From Aplectana chamaeleonis (taxonomy: Eukaryota > Nematoda > Chromadorea > Rhabditida > Cosmocercidae), in NCBI GenBank assembly GCA_029168955.1, contig JAPDOI010000021.1, forward strand, positions 3,214,501 to 3,278,500: DNA of 64,000 nt, written 5' to 3'. Position numbers and translations under genes: made by a program. Below the pieces are notes generated by a model that was not told the DNA's origin, did no database searches, and saw nothing but the letters and a program-made list of their open reading frames with translations. Positions 44,601-52,904 of this stretch are shown here, piece by piece. Each line of letters opens with the position of its first letter. Positions within the stretch are counted from its first letter, which is position 1.

Positions 44601-47600
44601 CGCACTCATCAAAGGGCGCCGAGCAAAAGTGCTGTTCCAGGGACATGTCTCTAATAGCGTCCCGTTCGCTGCTGGTGTCCCTCAAGGAGGAGTCATATCG
44701 CCTGCTCTGTTCAGCCTTTACCTTGAAAATTTGCCCGTCCCCCCAAGTGACATTAAAGTCGTTGCGTACGCGGATGACATCACCATCTTGTGCCGGGACA
44801 GAGATATTAGTGTAGCTGCACGCAAGATCAATAGCTACCTCGTCGTCTTGAAGAGCTTCCTCGATGATATGATGCTCACTGTCTCTGCCGCTAAATCATC
44901 TGTGTCTGTTTTCTCCACTGACCCTAAGGTACACTGTGCTCACTCCGTTGTGAACTGGGAAGACGCTCGTCTGCCTGCCGCACGTTTCCCGAAGCTGCTT
45001 GGTCTAGTATTGGATCCTTCGCTGAGGTTCCATAAAAATACTGAGCAGAAACAGGCTACAGTGAGAGCTAAGCTCAACGTTTTACGAGCTCTGGGAGGTA
45101 CGTCGTGGGGAAGCAGTACGGAGACGATCCTGACCACGTACAAGGCAATCTTGCAGCCGGCGTTGGAGTATGCAGCACCGGTATGGCAACACATAGTATC
45201 GGATTCATCGTGGACAAAGATGCAGCGAGTTCAAAATGCTGCTGTTCGGGTTGCCACTGGGTGTGCAAAGAGCACTCCAGTGGAGCATCTTCATGCTGAA
45301 GCCCATATTCTGCCTGTTAAGGAGCACTGTCAACTCCAAGCGCAGCAACTGGTTATTAATATCGTCAAGCAGCCTGATCACCCATTAAGAAGGATTATGA
45401 ATCCTGTGAGAGAGAGATATATATCAGAAGGCCTTTTGCGGATGCTCCCGAGAAAGTCAATATACAAAGATGGACGGACTCCCAATTGGATCGTCTTCGT
45501 CTTTTACGTACGGAGCACACCCGAATCGTCACGGATCACTTGAGTAAGGTGGCTGTCAACCCCATATTGGGGATCGCACCACCTGAAGTCAGCAACACCG
45601 AGATGGAACTCGGTAGGCGGGCTAGATGTTCCCTCGCCTCGTTGCGCTGCGGGCATTCCCCTATGCTAATGTCATACTTGCATAGGATCGACAGCAGTAA
45701 TCCTGACGAGTGTCCGGATTGTGGTAACCCTGGCCACACTACTGTTCATCTATTCGACTGTCCGAAGAGGCCCACCTCACTGACGACAATAGATTTGTGG
45801 TTGAATCCAACTTCGGTCGCCCGTTTCTTGAACCTATGACAAAACCCTTCTGCGACTGCAAAGAAGGAGAAGAAGAAGAAAGAAGAAAAATGAAAATTTT
45901 TTATAGGCAACAATTGAGACCGCAATCAATTTTCACCAGAAATCGAATGATTTAAGGTCCATTGCAACAACAATGTCGAGAACCGTCTCAAAACGAGCAA
46001 CCGCTACCAATATACGGCCCGAAACTCGAACATGGTGTGCAACTCGCTTTTAGCCGATATTGTTGTTGTAATGGGCCTCGTGCCGGATTGTAGGCTGTAT
46101 CCACAGAAAGGGAAGCGCCCAAAAGCTGTCCGGCTGGCTAAACGCACTGCACGCGGCGCTCCAGCGACGACGTGAGCGCAGCAGCTTTCCGTCGCGCGCG
46201 TCGCATTTTACAGTCGAACTGTCCGTAGATGCCTCTCATTCTGTGTATTCCATCAAAATGCCCCTCGGAGCTCTTGATTTCCTATGGAAATTCACAGACT
46301 GCTTTTGTCGTGAGCTCTACATTCAGCTAGACTAGTCTCACTCCACTCCTGTAGCCTCACAGGAGAACCATTCAATCGTAGTTTGAAGTGAGAGGATTAA
46401 AAATCTTGAGTTAGCTGCCCGCCCCCGGATTGACTATGCTGGGTCGCGCTGACCACAAGCCCCTTTCGGAGTGAATCCTTCGCACGTCAATCACACTTTG
46501 CACTGTTCAAAAAGATGCCCAACCTTTGGATCTCTAGCCGTTATTTGTACGGAAACTTTGATTAGGAGGAAGGGAATCAACAGAATTATCTCCTGCGCGG
46601 GATAGGCTAAGGCTTTTTTGAACTTGATAGCGGCTCCTATACAGATCACATACAGAACAGCGCTACTGGCGTTTTCTGATCATATGAGGCTTTCAAGTAG
46701 CTCCGATATATGGGATTTTTTCTTCCTGTAAGAGCTAGTGAAACGCCAGGCACATAGTAACTGGCAGATATTGCCTGGAACACCATATGACTGAACAAAT
46801 GTTGGTGTATTATAGCACAGAACAGAATTTGCCGTTTGCCGGTTATTTTTGGGGTTTACCGTTGCCGTTTGCCGAAATTTCAAATTCCTTTGCCGCAAAC
46901 CCCCGATCCAGATTCGTGTTTACCACCCTAGATTATCCCTACAAACAAGTTTTGAGCTGAATCCGAGAAAATTTTTGGAAAGTCCAAAAAAAGCCTGATG
47001 TGTATGTACCCTTGCCTTTTCGCGAGGCTTGAAAAATGCTCAAAACTTTTCTGAACCTGCAGCTCGGGGCGGGATACTGCGCATTTTTACTATTGAGCCA
47101 GAAGAGATACTAACGAGACTAGTCGTTTTCGCAGATGCGTTTGACAATCTAAACTCTTCCCTTGTAAGCAGCTCAAAATAACCCCTATGTAGAAGTTTCA
47201 AGACGATTTGTAGGTAGGATTCTCGAAATCGTCAAAAGTCGCGTTTGGCCCGTAAAATTTCCCTAATTTTGCACCTTCCAACCAAATCAGACGGAATTTT
47301 TCATATATTGACAAATGGGCTTCAGATTCGTAACTAGCACCTAAAACAACCCCTATAAAAAGTTCTAAGCTCAATCCGAGAAAATTTTCCTTGAACGCCG
47401 GTAAGAATGCCATTCCTGTACCCCTTTTCTCCTCGCAATGCTATGGAAATGCCCACTTCGGAAATCTCCTGTAACTCTCTAAGGCGTTTAGGGGATTTGG
47501 GAAACGGGCTACCAATGATGTGTTCCATACCTTCAACTATCAACACATGGTTTTATGAAAGCCCTCGGGAAGCGGAAGGTACAGGCTATAAAACGGTAAA

Positions 47601-48233
47601 ATTCACATGGTTTCACGCTGGTGCGAAGCGGAGGCTAGAGACAGTGAGAGAGCGGAGGGCAAACGGAGGCTGAGGCGTCTCGCGCGCCTCGCATGATGTG
47701 AATTTCGACGTTTTATAGAGGATAAGCCCTAGTCAGTGATTGTCACATGTATGAGCTCAGTACATCTCCACGCGCGAAAAAATGATCACCTCGACCGATT
47801 GCTCAGAGATTCAGAAGCAGAAACTATTAGGCACAGATCTGATTTTCAGCGGACATTTCCGTACAACGGAACTGCGAGCAACTTGGGAATCTTCAAGGCC
47901 ACTCAATCATGAGGCTCTCTAATGAAGAGCTCTTCCCTAAAGAGAGGAAACAAAAAAGTGAGCAGAACGATTACTAACTCACCAATGTGAAGAAATTACG
48001 AGCGATTGGTCGAATCATGCCTGGATAATACGGCTCCAGAAGTAGTTTAACGCTGTTCCTCCAATGTTTATAACGCTTGTCAGTATCCAAATTATTGAGG
48101 TACTGAAATGTGAAGAAGTCGAAGGACTAACAAAAATATTAGATGCAACGAGACAAGACAATAAACTGGATATACAGCTTACATACTATCAAACTGCGAT
48201 GAAGCAGAAATTGGTAAAAAGCACCGGATACAC
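32483..48233 (-). CDS. uggt-1: UDP-glucose:glycoprotein glucosyltransferase (partial, 5 exons)
   Basis: ER-lumenal folding sensor that reglucosylates misfolded N-glycoproteins so that calnexin/calreticulin rebind them. Exons, 5' to 3': 48233-48187 (tentative), 48102-47983, 32953-32868, 32808-32673 and 32614-32483. The last four join in phase with GT-AG introns and no stops. Recognisable UGGT N-terminal-region features: NLDTDKRYKHW, PYYPGMIRPIARNFFTL, VFVVDPTEKTSRSL, HEIPLR joined to IGLIFSVKND, and LNLFNFIAAE. About 133 codons of a family protein of ~1500 are seen. Two introns are 58-59 bp; one is 15,029 bp and full of transposons. Neither the start nor the catalytic C-terminal domain is in view. 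It may be a live gene with giant introns or a broken copy. The exons look under constraint (no stops, clean splice sites). Confidence 0.8.
32673..32808 (-). CDS. uggt-1: UGGT exon 4 of those seen
   Basis: A 136-bp exon; acceptor CTGTTCTAG, donor GTAAGT. It reads IGLIFSVKNDAGLSGLNDGG and ILNLFNFIAAEKPHHEALRI. Confidence 0.85.
32868..32953 (-). CDS. uggt-1: UGGT exon 3 of those seen
   Basis: An 86-bp exon; acceptor TTTTCCTCAG, donor GTGTGT. It reads VFVVDPTEKTSRSLMKIAH through to IPL plus two bases of the next Arg codon. Confidence 0.85.
32957..33321. other. Intron remnant left of LINE-A copy 3
   Basis: Part of the 15-kb UGGT intron. There is no recognisable gene; a weak frame at 33000-33110 contains a stop. 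Confidence 0.6.
33322..33332. repeat. Target duplication of LINE-A copy 3 (tail side)
   Basis: AAGGTTACGGT, repeated at 37309-37319. Confidence 0.88.
33340..35869 (-). pseudogene. LINE-A copy 3 endonuclease end, RT and C-terminal knuckle
   Basis: From the right: NEDAPTRLPSTGRPSSPDVT, FKEVLLSRVAYYPLTGSVHE and HPNVPRDVLELIESRDEKRR. After a small frameshift near 35350 the RT reads MKNSRAKGPDGVSAVHLKHL, HQHGFKKAHSTITALTS, VVAVDLSAAFDNVS (motif A) and, after another shift near 34550, LKAGVPQGGVLSPSLFSLYL and LYADDITIICTD. The C-terminal knuckle CPDCHNPGHDSFHLFTC lies near 33430-33480. Three or so frameshifts separate it from an intact enzyme. Confidence 0.85.
35870..36422. mobile_element. TTAA-flanked MITE, copy D
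   Basis: Ends TTAAAGGCATCGTTCGCG and CGCGTACGATGCCTTTAA; TTAA at both ends. LINE-A coding resumes on the far side (NEDAPTRLPSTGRPSSPDVT), so it is a clean insertion. Confidence 0.9.
36423..37299 (-). pseudogene. LINE-A copy 3 ORF: 2A-like leader, zinc finger, endonuclease
   Basis: One open frame from ATG at 37299. The leader is MLNLRVVDLWSRLPRSRRLI. A hydrophobic LAAALLRILLLRAG precedes the 2A-like GIERNPGP (37123-37152). The PHD-like finger is CFHCGLSAQHASVQCCGFVG, WVHLKCSGL and YCCTSC. The APE endonuclease has INGLRAKLAELTLYIERS, ILLQETKLSPTS, GGGVSAFVKSS and VVMAGDFNAHSTSWFSS. It is cut after LFAEDCDLVAI by a MITE. The PHD-like finger may bind nucleic acid or chromatin; the nuclease nicks the target. 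Confidence 0.85.
37309..37319. repeat. Target duplication of LINE-A copy 3 (5' side)
   Basis: AAGGTTACGGT next to GGATCCGAG of the element 5' end. Confidence 0.88.
37320..38072. repeat. Degenerate repeat block in the UGGT intron, part 1
   Basis: Diverged units contain AAAATTTCGAAAAGCGAAAA, TTCGTGTTCAGCG(T/C)CC and GAGTCAAATC(T/C)GAGA. Related units recur at 41156-41414 and 46914-47420. The stretch 37560-37680 is inverted relative to 47050-47165 with high similarity. No gene is seen. Confidence 0.6.
38073..38080. repeat. hAT element 1 left target duplication
   Basis: CTCAAAAT, identical to 41148-41155. Confidence 0.93.
38573..38854. mobile_element. Palindromic TA-flanked MITE 1 nested in hAT 1
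   Basis: Arms TACTGTGCTTATCT... (38573 on) and ...AGATAAGCACAGTA (to 38854) are ~100-bp inverted repeats containing CCGCAATTGCGTC. TA at each end. hAT element 2 lacks it at the matching site near 42210, showing the empty site. Confidence 0.88.
39490..39768. mobile_element. Palindromic TA-flanked MITE 2 nested in hAT 1
   Basis: Arms TATACTCTGTTTATCTTGAA and TTCAAGATAAACAGAGTATA extend ~100 bp inward through GGCCCGCTAGTACCGTAGTG and its complement. hAT element 2 has the uninterrupted site near 46210. Confidence 0.9.
40501..41005. mobile_element. Foldback insertion of ~505 bp nested in hAT 1
   Basis: Inverted arms: CAAGGAAGGGTTGCC...CAGATGGAGTTTCGGGATGC at the left and GCATCCCGAAAGTCCATCTG...GGTAACCCTCCCTTG at the right. 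The arms extend to near 40770. hAT element 2 is uninterrupted here (near 46797). The target duplication could not be resolved. Confidence 0.8.
41148..41155. repeat. hAT element 1 right target duplication
   Basis: CTCAAAAT, identical to 38073-38080. Confidence 0.93.
41156..41414. repeat. Degenerate repeat block in the UGGT intron, part 2
   Basis: Sequence between the two hAT elements, related to 37320-38072 (for example CCTCAAAATTTCGACAAATGG at 41393). No gene is seen. Confidence 0.55.
42413..42425. repeat. LINE-B copy 4 left target duplication
   Basis: AAAGAAGAAAAAT; same at 45879-45891. Confidence 0.85.
42450..43511 (+). pseudogene. LINE-B copy 4 ORF: 2A-like leader, zinc finger, endonuclease
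   Basis: Leader with hydrophobic LVAALLKILLQMAG, then the 2A-like GVERNPGP (42576-42602). The PHD-like finger is CATCGKDVTW, VQCFGCQRWVHLSCSG and FRCVLC (42624-42765). The endonuclease has IVHINLNGLRAKLSELSLFA, MVQETKLSPY, FAGDFNVHTFCSSL and SSPDISLVSS. The frame leaves register at ~43390 and the endonuclease end (LSSDHIPVFVHVDLSYS) is in the next frame from 43403. Probably inactive because of that shift. Confidence 0.85.
43403..45839 (+). pseudogene. LINE-B copy 4 RT and C-terminal knuckle
   Basis: Middle domain FREVALRNVDDYPWNGNVHQ, then MRNSKAVGPDGISPAILKKL (~44104). After a shift near 44230, the RT frame (44215-45543) has SLLSPITKVAEKLVVEKLAA, HQHGFRKLHSTTTALLEIVN, VALDLTEAFDSVN, AAGVPQGGVISPALFSLYLE and AYADDITILCRD (catalytic YADD). 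After another shift near 45500 come ILGIAPPEVS and the knuckle CPDCGNPGHTTVHLFDC (45705-45765). The catalytic residues are present, but at least three frameshifts break the ORF. Confidence 0.87.
45879..45891. repeat. LINE-B copy 4 right target duplication
   Basis: AAAGAAGAAAAAT after the purine tail. Confidence 0.85.
46914..47430. repeat. Degenerate repeat block in the UGGT intron, part 3
   Basis: Related to 37320-38072; 47050-47165 (CTGCAGCTCGGGGCGGGATA...) is the inverted counterpart of 37560-37680. TCGTAACTAGCACCTAAAAC-type units recur near 47330. Confidence 0.6.
47585..47720. repeat. Short inverted repeat
   Basis: TATAAAACGGTAAAATTCAC (47588) pairs with GTGAATTTCGACGTTTTATA (47698) around a purine-rich loop. 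Significance unknown. The rest of 47430-47982 shows nothing recognisable. Confidence 0.55.
47983..48102 (-). CDS. uggt-1: UGGT exon 2 of those seen
   Basis: A 120-bp exon of exactly 40 codons between CACATTTCAG and GTGAGT. It encodes NNLDTDKRYKHWRNS and LLEPYYPGMIRPIARNFFTL, the conserved segment before the first FVVDP block of UGGT. Confidence 0.85.
48187..48233 (-). CDS. uggt-1: UGGT exon 1 of those seen (tentative)
   Basis: A 47-bp exon between CATTTCAG (acceptor) and GTATGT (donor). In the phase set by the next exon it reads SGAFYQFLLHRSLI, which runs on to YLNNLDTDKRY, plausible for UGGT. The upstream junction is not verified. Confidence 0.45.
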
Positions 48234-48959
48234 CTGAAATGCCTAGTCTTACTCTGCCCCCTAACCCTCACAAGGGCATCCCCTCCGGGATTCGAGGCTT
48301 GCTGGGTAAGGTTCTTCTGAACATTGTGGAAGATGGATAGAGTAACACTACTGTATGGTGGTTTTCTAAAGAACATTCTGGTAGACCGAAAAATTAGAAA
48401 ACCCAGAAGAATTAGTGAACACATTCTCTTCATCAAGAGCTCAGACAATGGGAGCAGCGGACAGCTGGCAAACATTCGCCAGTTTCTCAACAGATGGAAG
48501 ATAACTATTTAGCTGGCAATCGGCAATTACGAGGCCCACAGCTGGCTCACCCTTGTCATCTGGATAGTGCTAGTGGCGGACCGCTAGCGAAAACGTGTCA
48601 CTTGCCTGGAAGCTGCGTGACAACTTGCATTTAGCTGGCAACGGCAGTTACACCTCGAAATTACCGAGCGCAAAAGAGCGCAGTTATCCACCAATCGGCA
48701 ATCCGTTGGCGCCAAGCCGTCCAATGGCATTCGCTTAACACCGAATCGTCACATGGCTGGCACTCGGGAGAGTTCACGACTCTTAACGTTTCAACATGTT
48801 ATACTTTGATCATTGATAACATTGATAAGCTCAGTCGGTATATAAAACGATTCACTCCAATGAGTGCTCACTCGGCACTCTTATGACGGCCCTGGGAGGT
48901 GACCTGAAGTCACTCTTATGAAGCATACACGGGCACCATGAAGAAATGAGATCCCATAA
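48234..48959. other. Unassigned DNA
   Basis: No gene or known repeat recognised. Several AGCTGGCA motifs occur (48469, 48511, 48634). A minus-strand frame at 48179-48490 matches nothing I know. The right part may be the 3' untranslated end of the LINE fragment that follows. Confidence 0.4.
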
Positions 48960-49500
48960 ACATCACTCCTGGGAAACCATATAACTCTCAAGTACCTTCT
49001 TGAACTCAGTGAATTTCCTAACTACCAACCCTGACCGAAGTAATTTATTGAACTCAGACCCCGCCCTGTTGACAAAGAAGTGCTGTCTTACATTCCGCCT
49101 GGCCCCAACAAGGCCCAATTTCTCCGGCGCCCCCCTAGGGATTGATGACCTCAGGTTGAACAGCCGGCTAGCCTTAATGCCAGCACTCCCATGAACGATC
49201 TTATACATCATTATCATATCAAACCTTCTTCTCCTGTGCTTGCTCTAGAGTAGTGAGGCTCAAATTAGCGTTTCTGGTGACATGACACACGCTGCGATTA
49301 GTCTGAAACCATGATGTCCTGAAGTAAACTCTACGTAAAAGTATTCGGGACTTTCTCTAGCGCATCAATGGATCCCTTTTTGTTTGGATTAAAACCACAC
49401 TACCATACTCCATAATTGGACGCATGTACGTTTTATACACCTCCGTCAGCACGTTTGCATTGGTAGTTGAAAGTGCACTAAACGTGTTGTGCATCATCCT
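48960..49500 (-). pseudogene. LINE-C 3' fragment (RT C-terminal region)
   Basis: Reading leftwards: LTEVYKTYMRPIMEYGSVV (~49440-49385), then RRRFDMIMMYKIVHGSAG (~49225), LGLVGARRNVRQHFFVNRAG and RKFTEFKKVLESYMVSQE with a stop at 48963. This is the usual thumb and C-terminal region of CR1/Jockey-like non-LTR RTs (YKTYVRPILEY, then ...FF..R....WN.L.. and F+..L). The catalytic domain is absent, and a stop near 49360 and a frameshift break it. It is distinct from LINE-A, LINE-B and the RTE element. Confidence 0.75.
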
Positions 49501-52121
49501 GGGGTGCGTTCCAAGAGCATTCCCATGGCAAAAGGCTTCAATAGGAACGTAGCCACGGCAGCGTGGAAGCAATTCGCAGCCATGGGGGTGTGTATACAAG
49601 TCTGTTGGTACCTGCTCGTTGGTGCCCCTGCTTCTACTGAACCCAGCAGACGTTTGAGTGTACACAGGGAACGTTTGAGCGATATAGCGTGCACAACTAT
49701 ATCGCGAAAGTATCCCATACATTGCAGAAAGGTGTCGCCGTCCGGCACACTAAGGCCTCTGGTCCATAACACCTTAGGATCCGTACCTAAGGAGTCATGG
49801 AGTCTTTGGCCACAAGCCACAATTTCGCCACCCTGAACTGTCGATCGCTGTCGAGTGATATCCAAAAAACTGCGCTATCCAGACTTCTGAGCTATTTCCA
49901 TGCACCGTTTGCTGCTTTGCAGGAAACCCGCCTCAAGGATAGACCCGTCATCAGCGTCGGAGAGTACACCATCTACTGCGGTAACGCTGACGATAGGAGA
50001 GTGGGAGGCTGTGCAATAGCTCTAAGGAAGGATTTCAATGGTATGGTCAAGGAGTTTGGCTCAACGTCGTGCCGGAATGCATTCGTACGACTGCGGGATC
50101 ACAGAGGCATCAATCTGTGGATAGTGAGTGCTCATGCGCCCACTGAAACCGCCGAAGACAATTCGAAGGATGCGTTTTATGAGGAACTCAATACGTTGCT
50201 GGCCAGGATACCTTGTCAACATGCTATTGTCGTGGAGATTGACGCAAATGCGAAGATGGGACTTGATCAGGAATCCGGAGTACTCGGTAAATGGTTCTAC
50301 CCAGTGGAGCAAACATCGGACAATGGCTACCGCCTTGTCGACTTTTGTGAACGCAGTGGTCTGATTATTGCATCGACATTCAAGAGGAGTCATCGCCGCC
50401 ATCAGCTTACGTGGCAGGGACCAACCCAGCTATCTCCAGAAGAGCAGCGGAAGCGGAAGATGACAACTTTGAAACTACAGCTTGACTATGTCCTGACGAG
50501 GAATATTTCAGTATCGGACATTCGAAGATCTAGAGCTGTGTGGGATGTCGCATTCGATTCGGATCACCGTCCTGTTCTGTTGAACTCACTGCGAGGATTC
50601 ATAAGAGGAAGCGAGGGGCTCAGCCTCTCCAGAGGATTGACATGACAAGTCTCAGAGATGAAGAGTGCAGAAGGAATTTTCGACAACGCGTTTCTATTCA
50701 CATCGGAGTACGGACTAAGAAGAAACTTTGCGACGCAGATTCATTCGACAAGTGCATCCAGGAAGTTTCGAAAGAGGTTTTCCCGGTTGTACAGCCTAAG
50801 AAGAAGTTCGCTTACGTCTCAGAGGAAACAACATCTACCTACAACAGAGTATGTGCTCTTCGAACTGCAAGAAACTTCGTGGAGGAAAAGCGTCTGAGGA
50901 GGAAGTTGCGTCGGCAGCTTCAAAGTGACCGCGAACGAGAGTGGACGTGGAGAGCTAAGGAGTTCGAGTGGGCTTGGGAGGAGAAGAATCCGAAGAAAGC
51001 CTACACGTTGCAGCGACAGTATAGCGGGAAGATGAAGAGATGTTCTCCTGTCTTGAACACTACCAATGGAGTTGCAGTTGGTGATGCGACGCTGCCAATA
51101 TGGAAGGATTACTTCAGTTCACTACTGAATCGTCCAGCGCCATCAGTACCTGAGCTCCCGCATGTTCAGAGAGCACATTACGATGTCAGTGAGGAACCGC
51201 CGACTGAGTCTGAGGTTTTGGATTGTGTCCGGAAAATGAAGAATGGAAAGGCAGGTGGAGATGACAACATCACTGCTGAAATGCTGAAAGCTTTTCCTCC
51301 GTCTGAGATTCGTGAAATGACCAACACCATCCGTACCATATGGATGAGCGAAAGGATACCCGATTCGTGGAGACATGCGATCATCGTACCTCTTCACAAG
51401 AAGCTATCCGTCACGGATATTAAGAAATACAGAGGAATCTCTCTACGTCGTGTCATGTACAAGGTTTTAGAACGTATCATTCTCGAGCGACTTATCAAAC
51501 ATCATGAAGGAACGACCAGAGATGAGCAAGCCGGTTTTCGACCTGGAAGATCGACCATCGACCAAGTGTTCATCGTGAGAAGAGTAATTGAATCGTGGCA
51601 GCGGTATTCGAAGTCATTACAGCTTGCCTTTTTGAACTTTGAAGCCGCGTTCGGCTCTCCTAATCGTGATCGATTGCTCAATGCTCTGCGAGCAGATGGA
51701 GTCCCGGAAAAGTATGTTCGGTTAATCGAGGACATGAACAAAGGAACAACAGCAGCAGTTCGTACACCTGTCGGATTTACGTCAGCTTTCGAGGTGAAAA
51801 CAGGAGTAAAGCAAGGAGCCGTTGCAGGACCTTTTCTTTTCAACTTCGCCGTTGATGACATCATGCGTAGAGTTGCAGAACAGTTTCCTGCGGATGTGAT
51901 CCTAACACCATCAGGACGCTCCCTTGTCGACCTGGAGTACGCCGACGACATTGTGTTATTCGCTGAAAAGAACGCAAAACTGCAAAGGATTGTGAACCTC
52001 GTTTCGAAGTATGCCGCAGCCTATGGACTTCGTCTTCGTCCCGACAAATGCAAGCAGATGTGGGTCTCTCAGAGGCCTTCAACGGGAGTTTGTGTGGACG
52101 GACAACGTATCGAACTGAAAG
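49501..52121 (+). mobile_element. RTE-type non-LTR retrotransposon, 3' end replaced by the Ty3-like LTR
   Basis: The 5' untranslated part (49501-49796) is followed by endonuclease and RT. The RTE C-terminal domain is missing because the LTR of the Ty3-like element begins at 52122, inside the ORF; the remainder may lie beyond the window. Confidence 0.85.
49797..50645 (+). pseudogene. RTE endonuclease domain
   Basis: ATG at 49797. APE endonuclease motifs: FATLNCRSLSSD, FAALQETRLKD, GGCAIALRKDF, SAHAPTETAED, IDANAKMGLDQES, NGYRLVDFCERSGLIIASTF, LQLDYVLTRN and FDSDHRPVLL. All are typical of nematode RTE elements. The frame is lost just after the DHRP motif (~50580) and the rest of the polyprotein lies in another frame from 50540. 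Confidence 0.85.
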
Positions 52122-52147
52122 TGTCAGGGGTTAGCGCGGATGAATAG
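50540..52147 (+). pseudogene. RTE reverse transcriptase with mutated motif A
   Basis: The reading runs from ~50580 (RIHKRKRGAQPLQRIDM). RT blocks: KNGKAGGDDNITAEML, PDSWRHAIIVPLHKK, KYRGISLRRVMYKVLERIIL, DEQAGFRPGRSTIDQVFIV, motif A LAFLNFEAAFGSPNR, TGVKQGAVAGPFLFNFAVDD and LEYADDIVLFAE (YADD at 51938-51949). In motif A the metal-binding Asp is Asn (51635-51637) and the Asp after Phe is Gly (51653-51655), so polymerase activity should be lost. The frame continues a few codons into the LTR (after 52121). Confidence 0.88.
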
Positions 52148-52496
52148 CGGGGACGTGCCGTCTCCGTCTTATCATGTTTACATCTGATGCATTCCAGGGT
52201 GGATGCCTCTCGCACATGGTTCGACCACGGCTTCGCTACTTGAGGAGGGAACAGCCTTCGACCGACAAGAGTTCGTCTCGCGGCCAGTGACTGGTCATCG
52301 CCCGTGCTGTAGTGCTACCCGACCTGAGTCATCCATCGGCCGTTTGCCCCGATCCCACAACGTATGTAGTTCTCGTCTGTCCGCCCTGGAGCCTCCACAG
52401 AGGTCCCTTTGGGAGTATTCGCTGTTGTCTTGCTATAATAAACTCTGAGTCTTGTTGTATTGTGCCAGCACGTTTCCACTGGTGGGTTATGACCCA
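52122..52496 (+). mobile_element. 5' LTR of the Ty3-like element
   Basis: It starts TGTCAGGGG where RTE homology ends. It contains CTATAATAAACTC (52432, TATA or AATAAA region) and hairpin copy 1. It ends near GGTTATGACCCA, about ten bases before the primer site. The right border is uncertain by ~10 bp. Confidence 0.6.
52338..52368 (+). promoter_or_regulatory. Hairpin element copy 1 (in LTR)
   Basis: GGCC-GTTT-GCCC then CGATCCCACAACGTATG; a degenerate member (one stem mismatch, loop GTTT). Confidence 0.5.
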
Positions 52497-52506
52497 CGTA
52501 AATGAC

Positions 52507-52522
52507 TGGTAGCAGCGCATGG
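52507..52522 (+). promoter_or_regulatory. Primer-binding site, initiator tRNA-Met type
   Basis: TGGTAGCAGCGCATGG is complementary to a tRNA ending ...GCGCTGCTA-CCA, as expected for eukaryotic initiator tRNA-Met, a common primer of Ty3 elements. Confidence 0.7.
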
Positions 52523-52564
52523 TTCCCCGCTAGGCGAGGATGAGAAGGTTAGTTCCCTTATGTT

Positions 52565-52592
52565 GGCCGGTTGGCCCGAAGCAAAAACGTAA
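52565..52592 (+). promoter_or_regulatory. Hairpin element copy 2
   Basis: GGCC-GGTT-GGCC then CGAAGCAAAAACGTAA, followed 25 nt later by TTTTTTTGTATAG. Confidence 0.75.
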
Positions 52593-52876
52593 TTTGTCTT
52601 CTTATTTTTTTGTATAGCCGTATTTCTACGGGGTTCAGCTTCGGGTAGTCGGTCCATCAGGGATTCTCCCAGTTTTTTTTTCTTTTTGAAGATTGTGGGA
52701 TCTGTACGAGAAGCATACTCCACGTTTGCGCTCGTTTCGATCAAAAAAAATATTTAAAAAAAAACGAAATTTTGTCTTCTTGAATTCTTCTCTCGTACAC
52801 AGGATGACATCAAATGGGTAAATCAGCACTCGGCGTTAGTTGTTTCGAGTCGTAATTTTAGTAAGTAGCTTTAGTT

Positions 52877-52904
52877 GGCCGGTTGGCCCGATACCAATAC
52901 TTAA
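52877..52904 (+). promoter_or_regulatory. Hairpin element copy 3
   Basis: GGCC-GGTT-GGCC then CGATACCAATACTTAA. Preceded by GTAAGTAGCTTTAGTT, so it sits just inside a possible intron donor (52861). Confidence 0.75.

Larger units (their letters stand above)
42426..45878 (+). mobile_element. LINE-B copy 4, near full length, 3453 bp
   Basis: The 13-bp target duplication AAAGAAGAAAAAT lies at 42413-42425 and 45879-45891. hAT element 1 shows the empty site (GTGTAAAGATGAAAAAATG at 39067). It starts CTGCTGCCGAGATGTCG and ends in an (AAG)n-rich tail. It is the most complete LINE-B here. Confidence 0.93.
41423..46905. mobile_element. Non-autonomous hAT element 2 (5483 bp with nested LINE-B)
   Basis: The left TIR is CAGGGGTGTGCGGCAA and the right end TTGCCGCAAACCCCCG. 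Flanks ATCAAGAT (41415-41422) and ATCCAGAT (46906-46913) match at 7 of 8. Without the LINE it is ~2.0 kb and collinear with hAT 1 throughout. Both copies share an internal palindrome around CCATTGCAACAACA...TGTTGTTGTAATGG. Confidence 0.93.

Noticed and set aside
48179..48490. A minus-strand ORF of 103 codons overlapping UGGT exon 1
   Set aside because: In a different frame from the UGGT reading; no recognisable domain.
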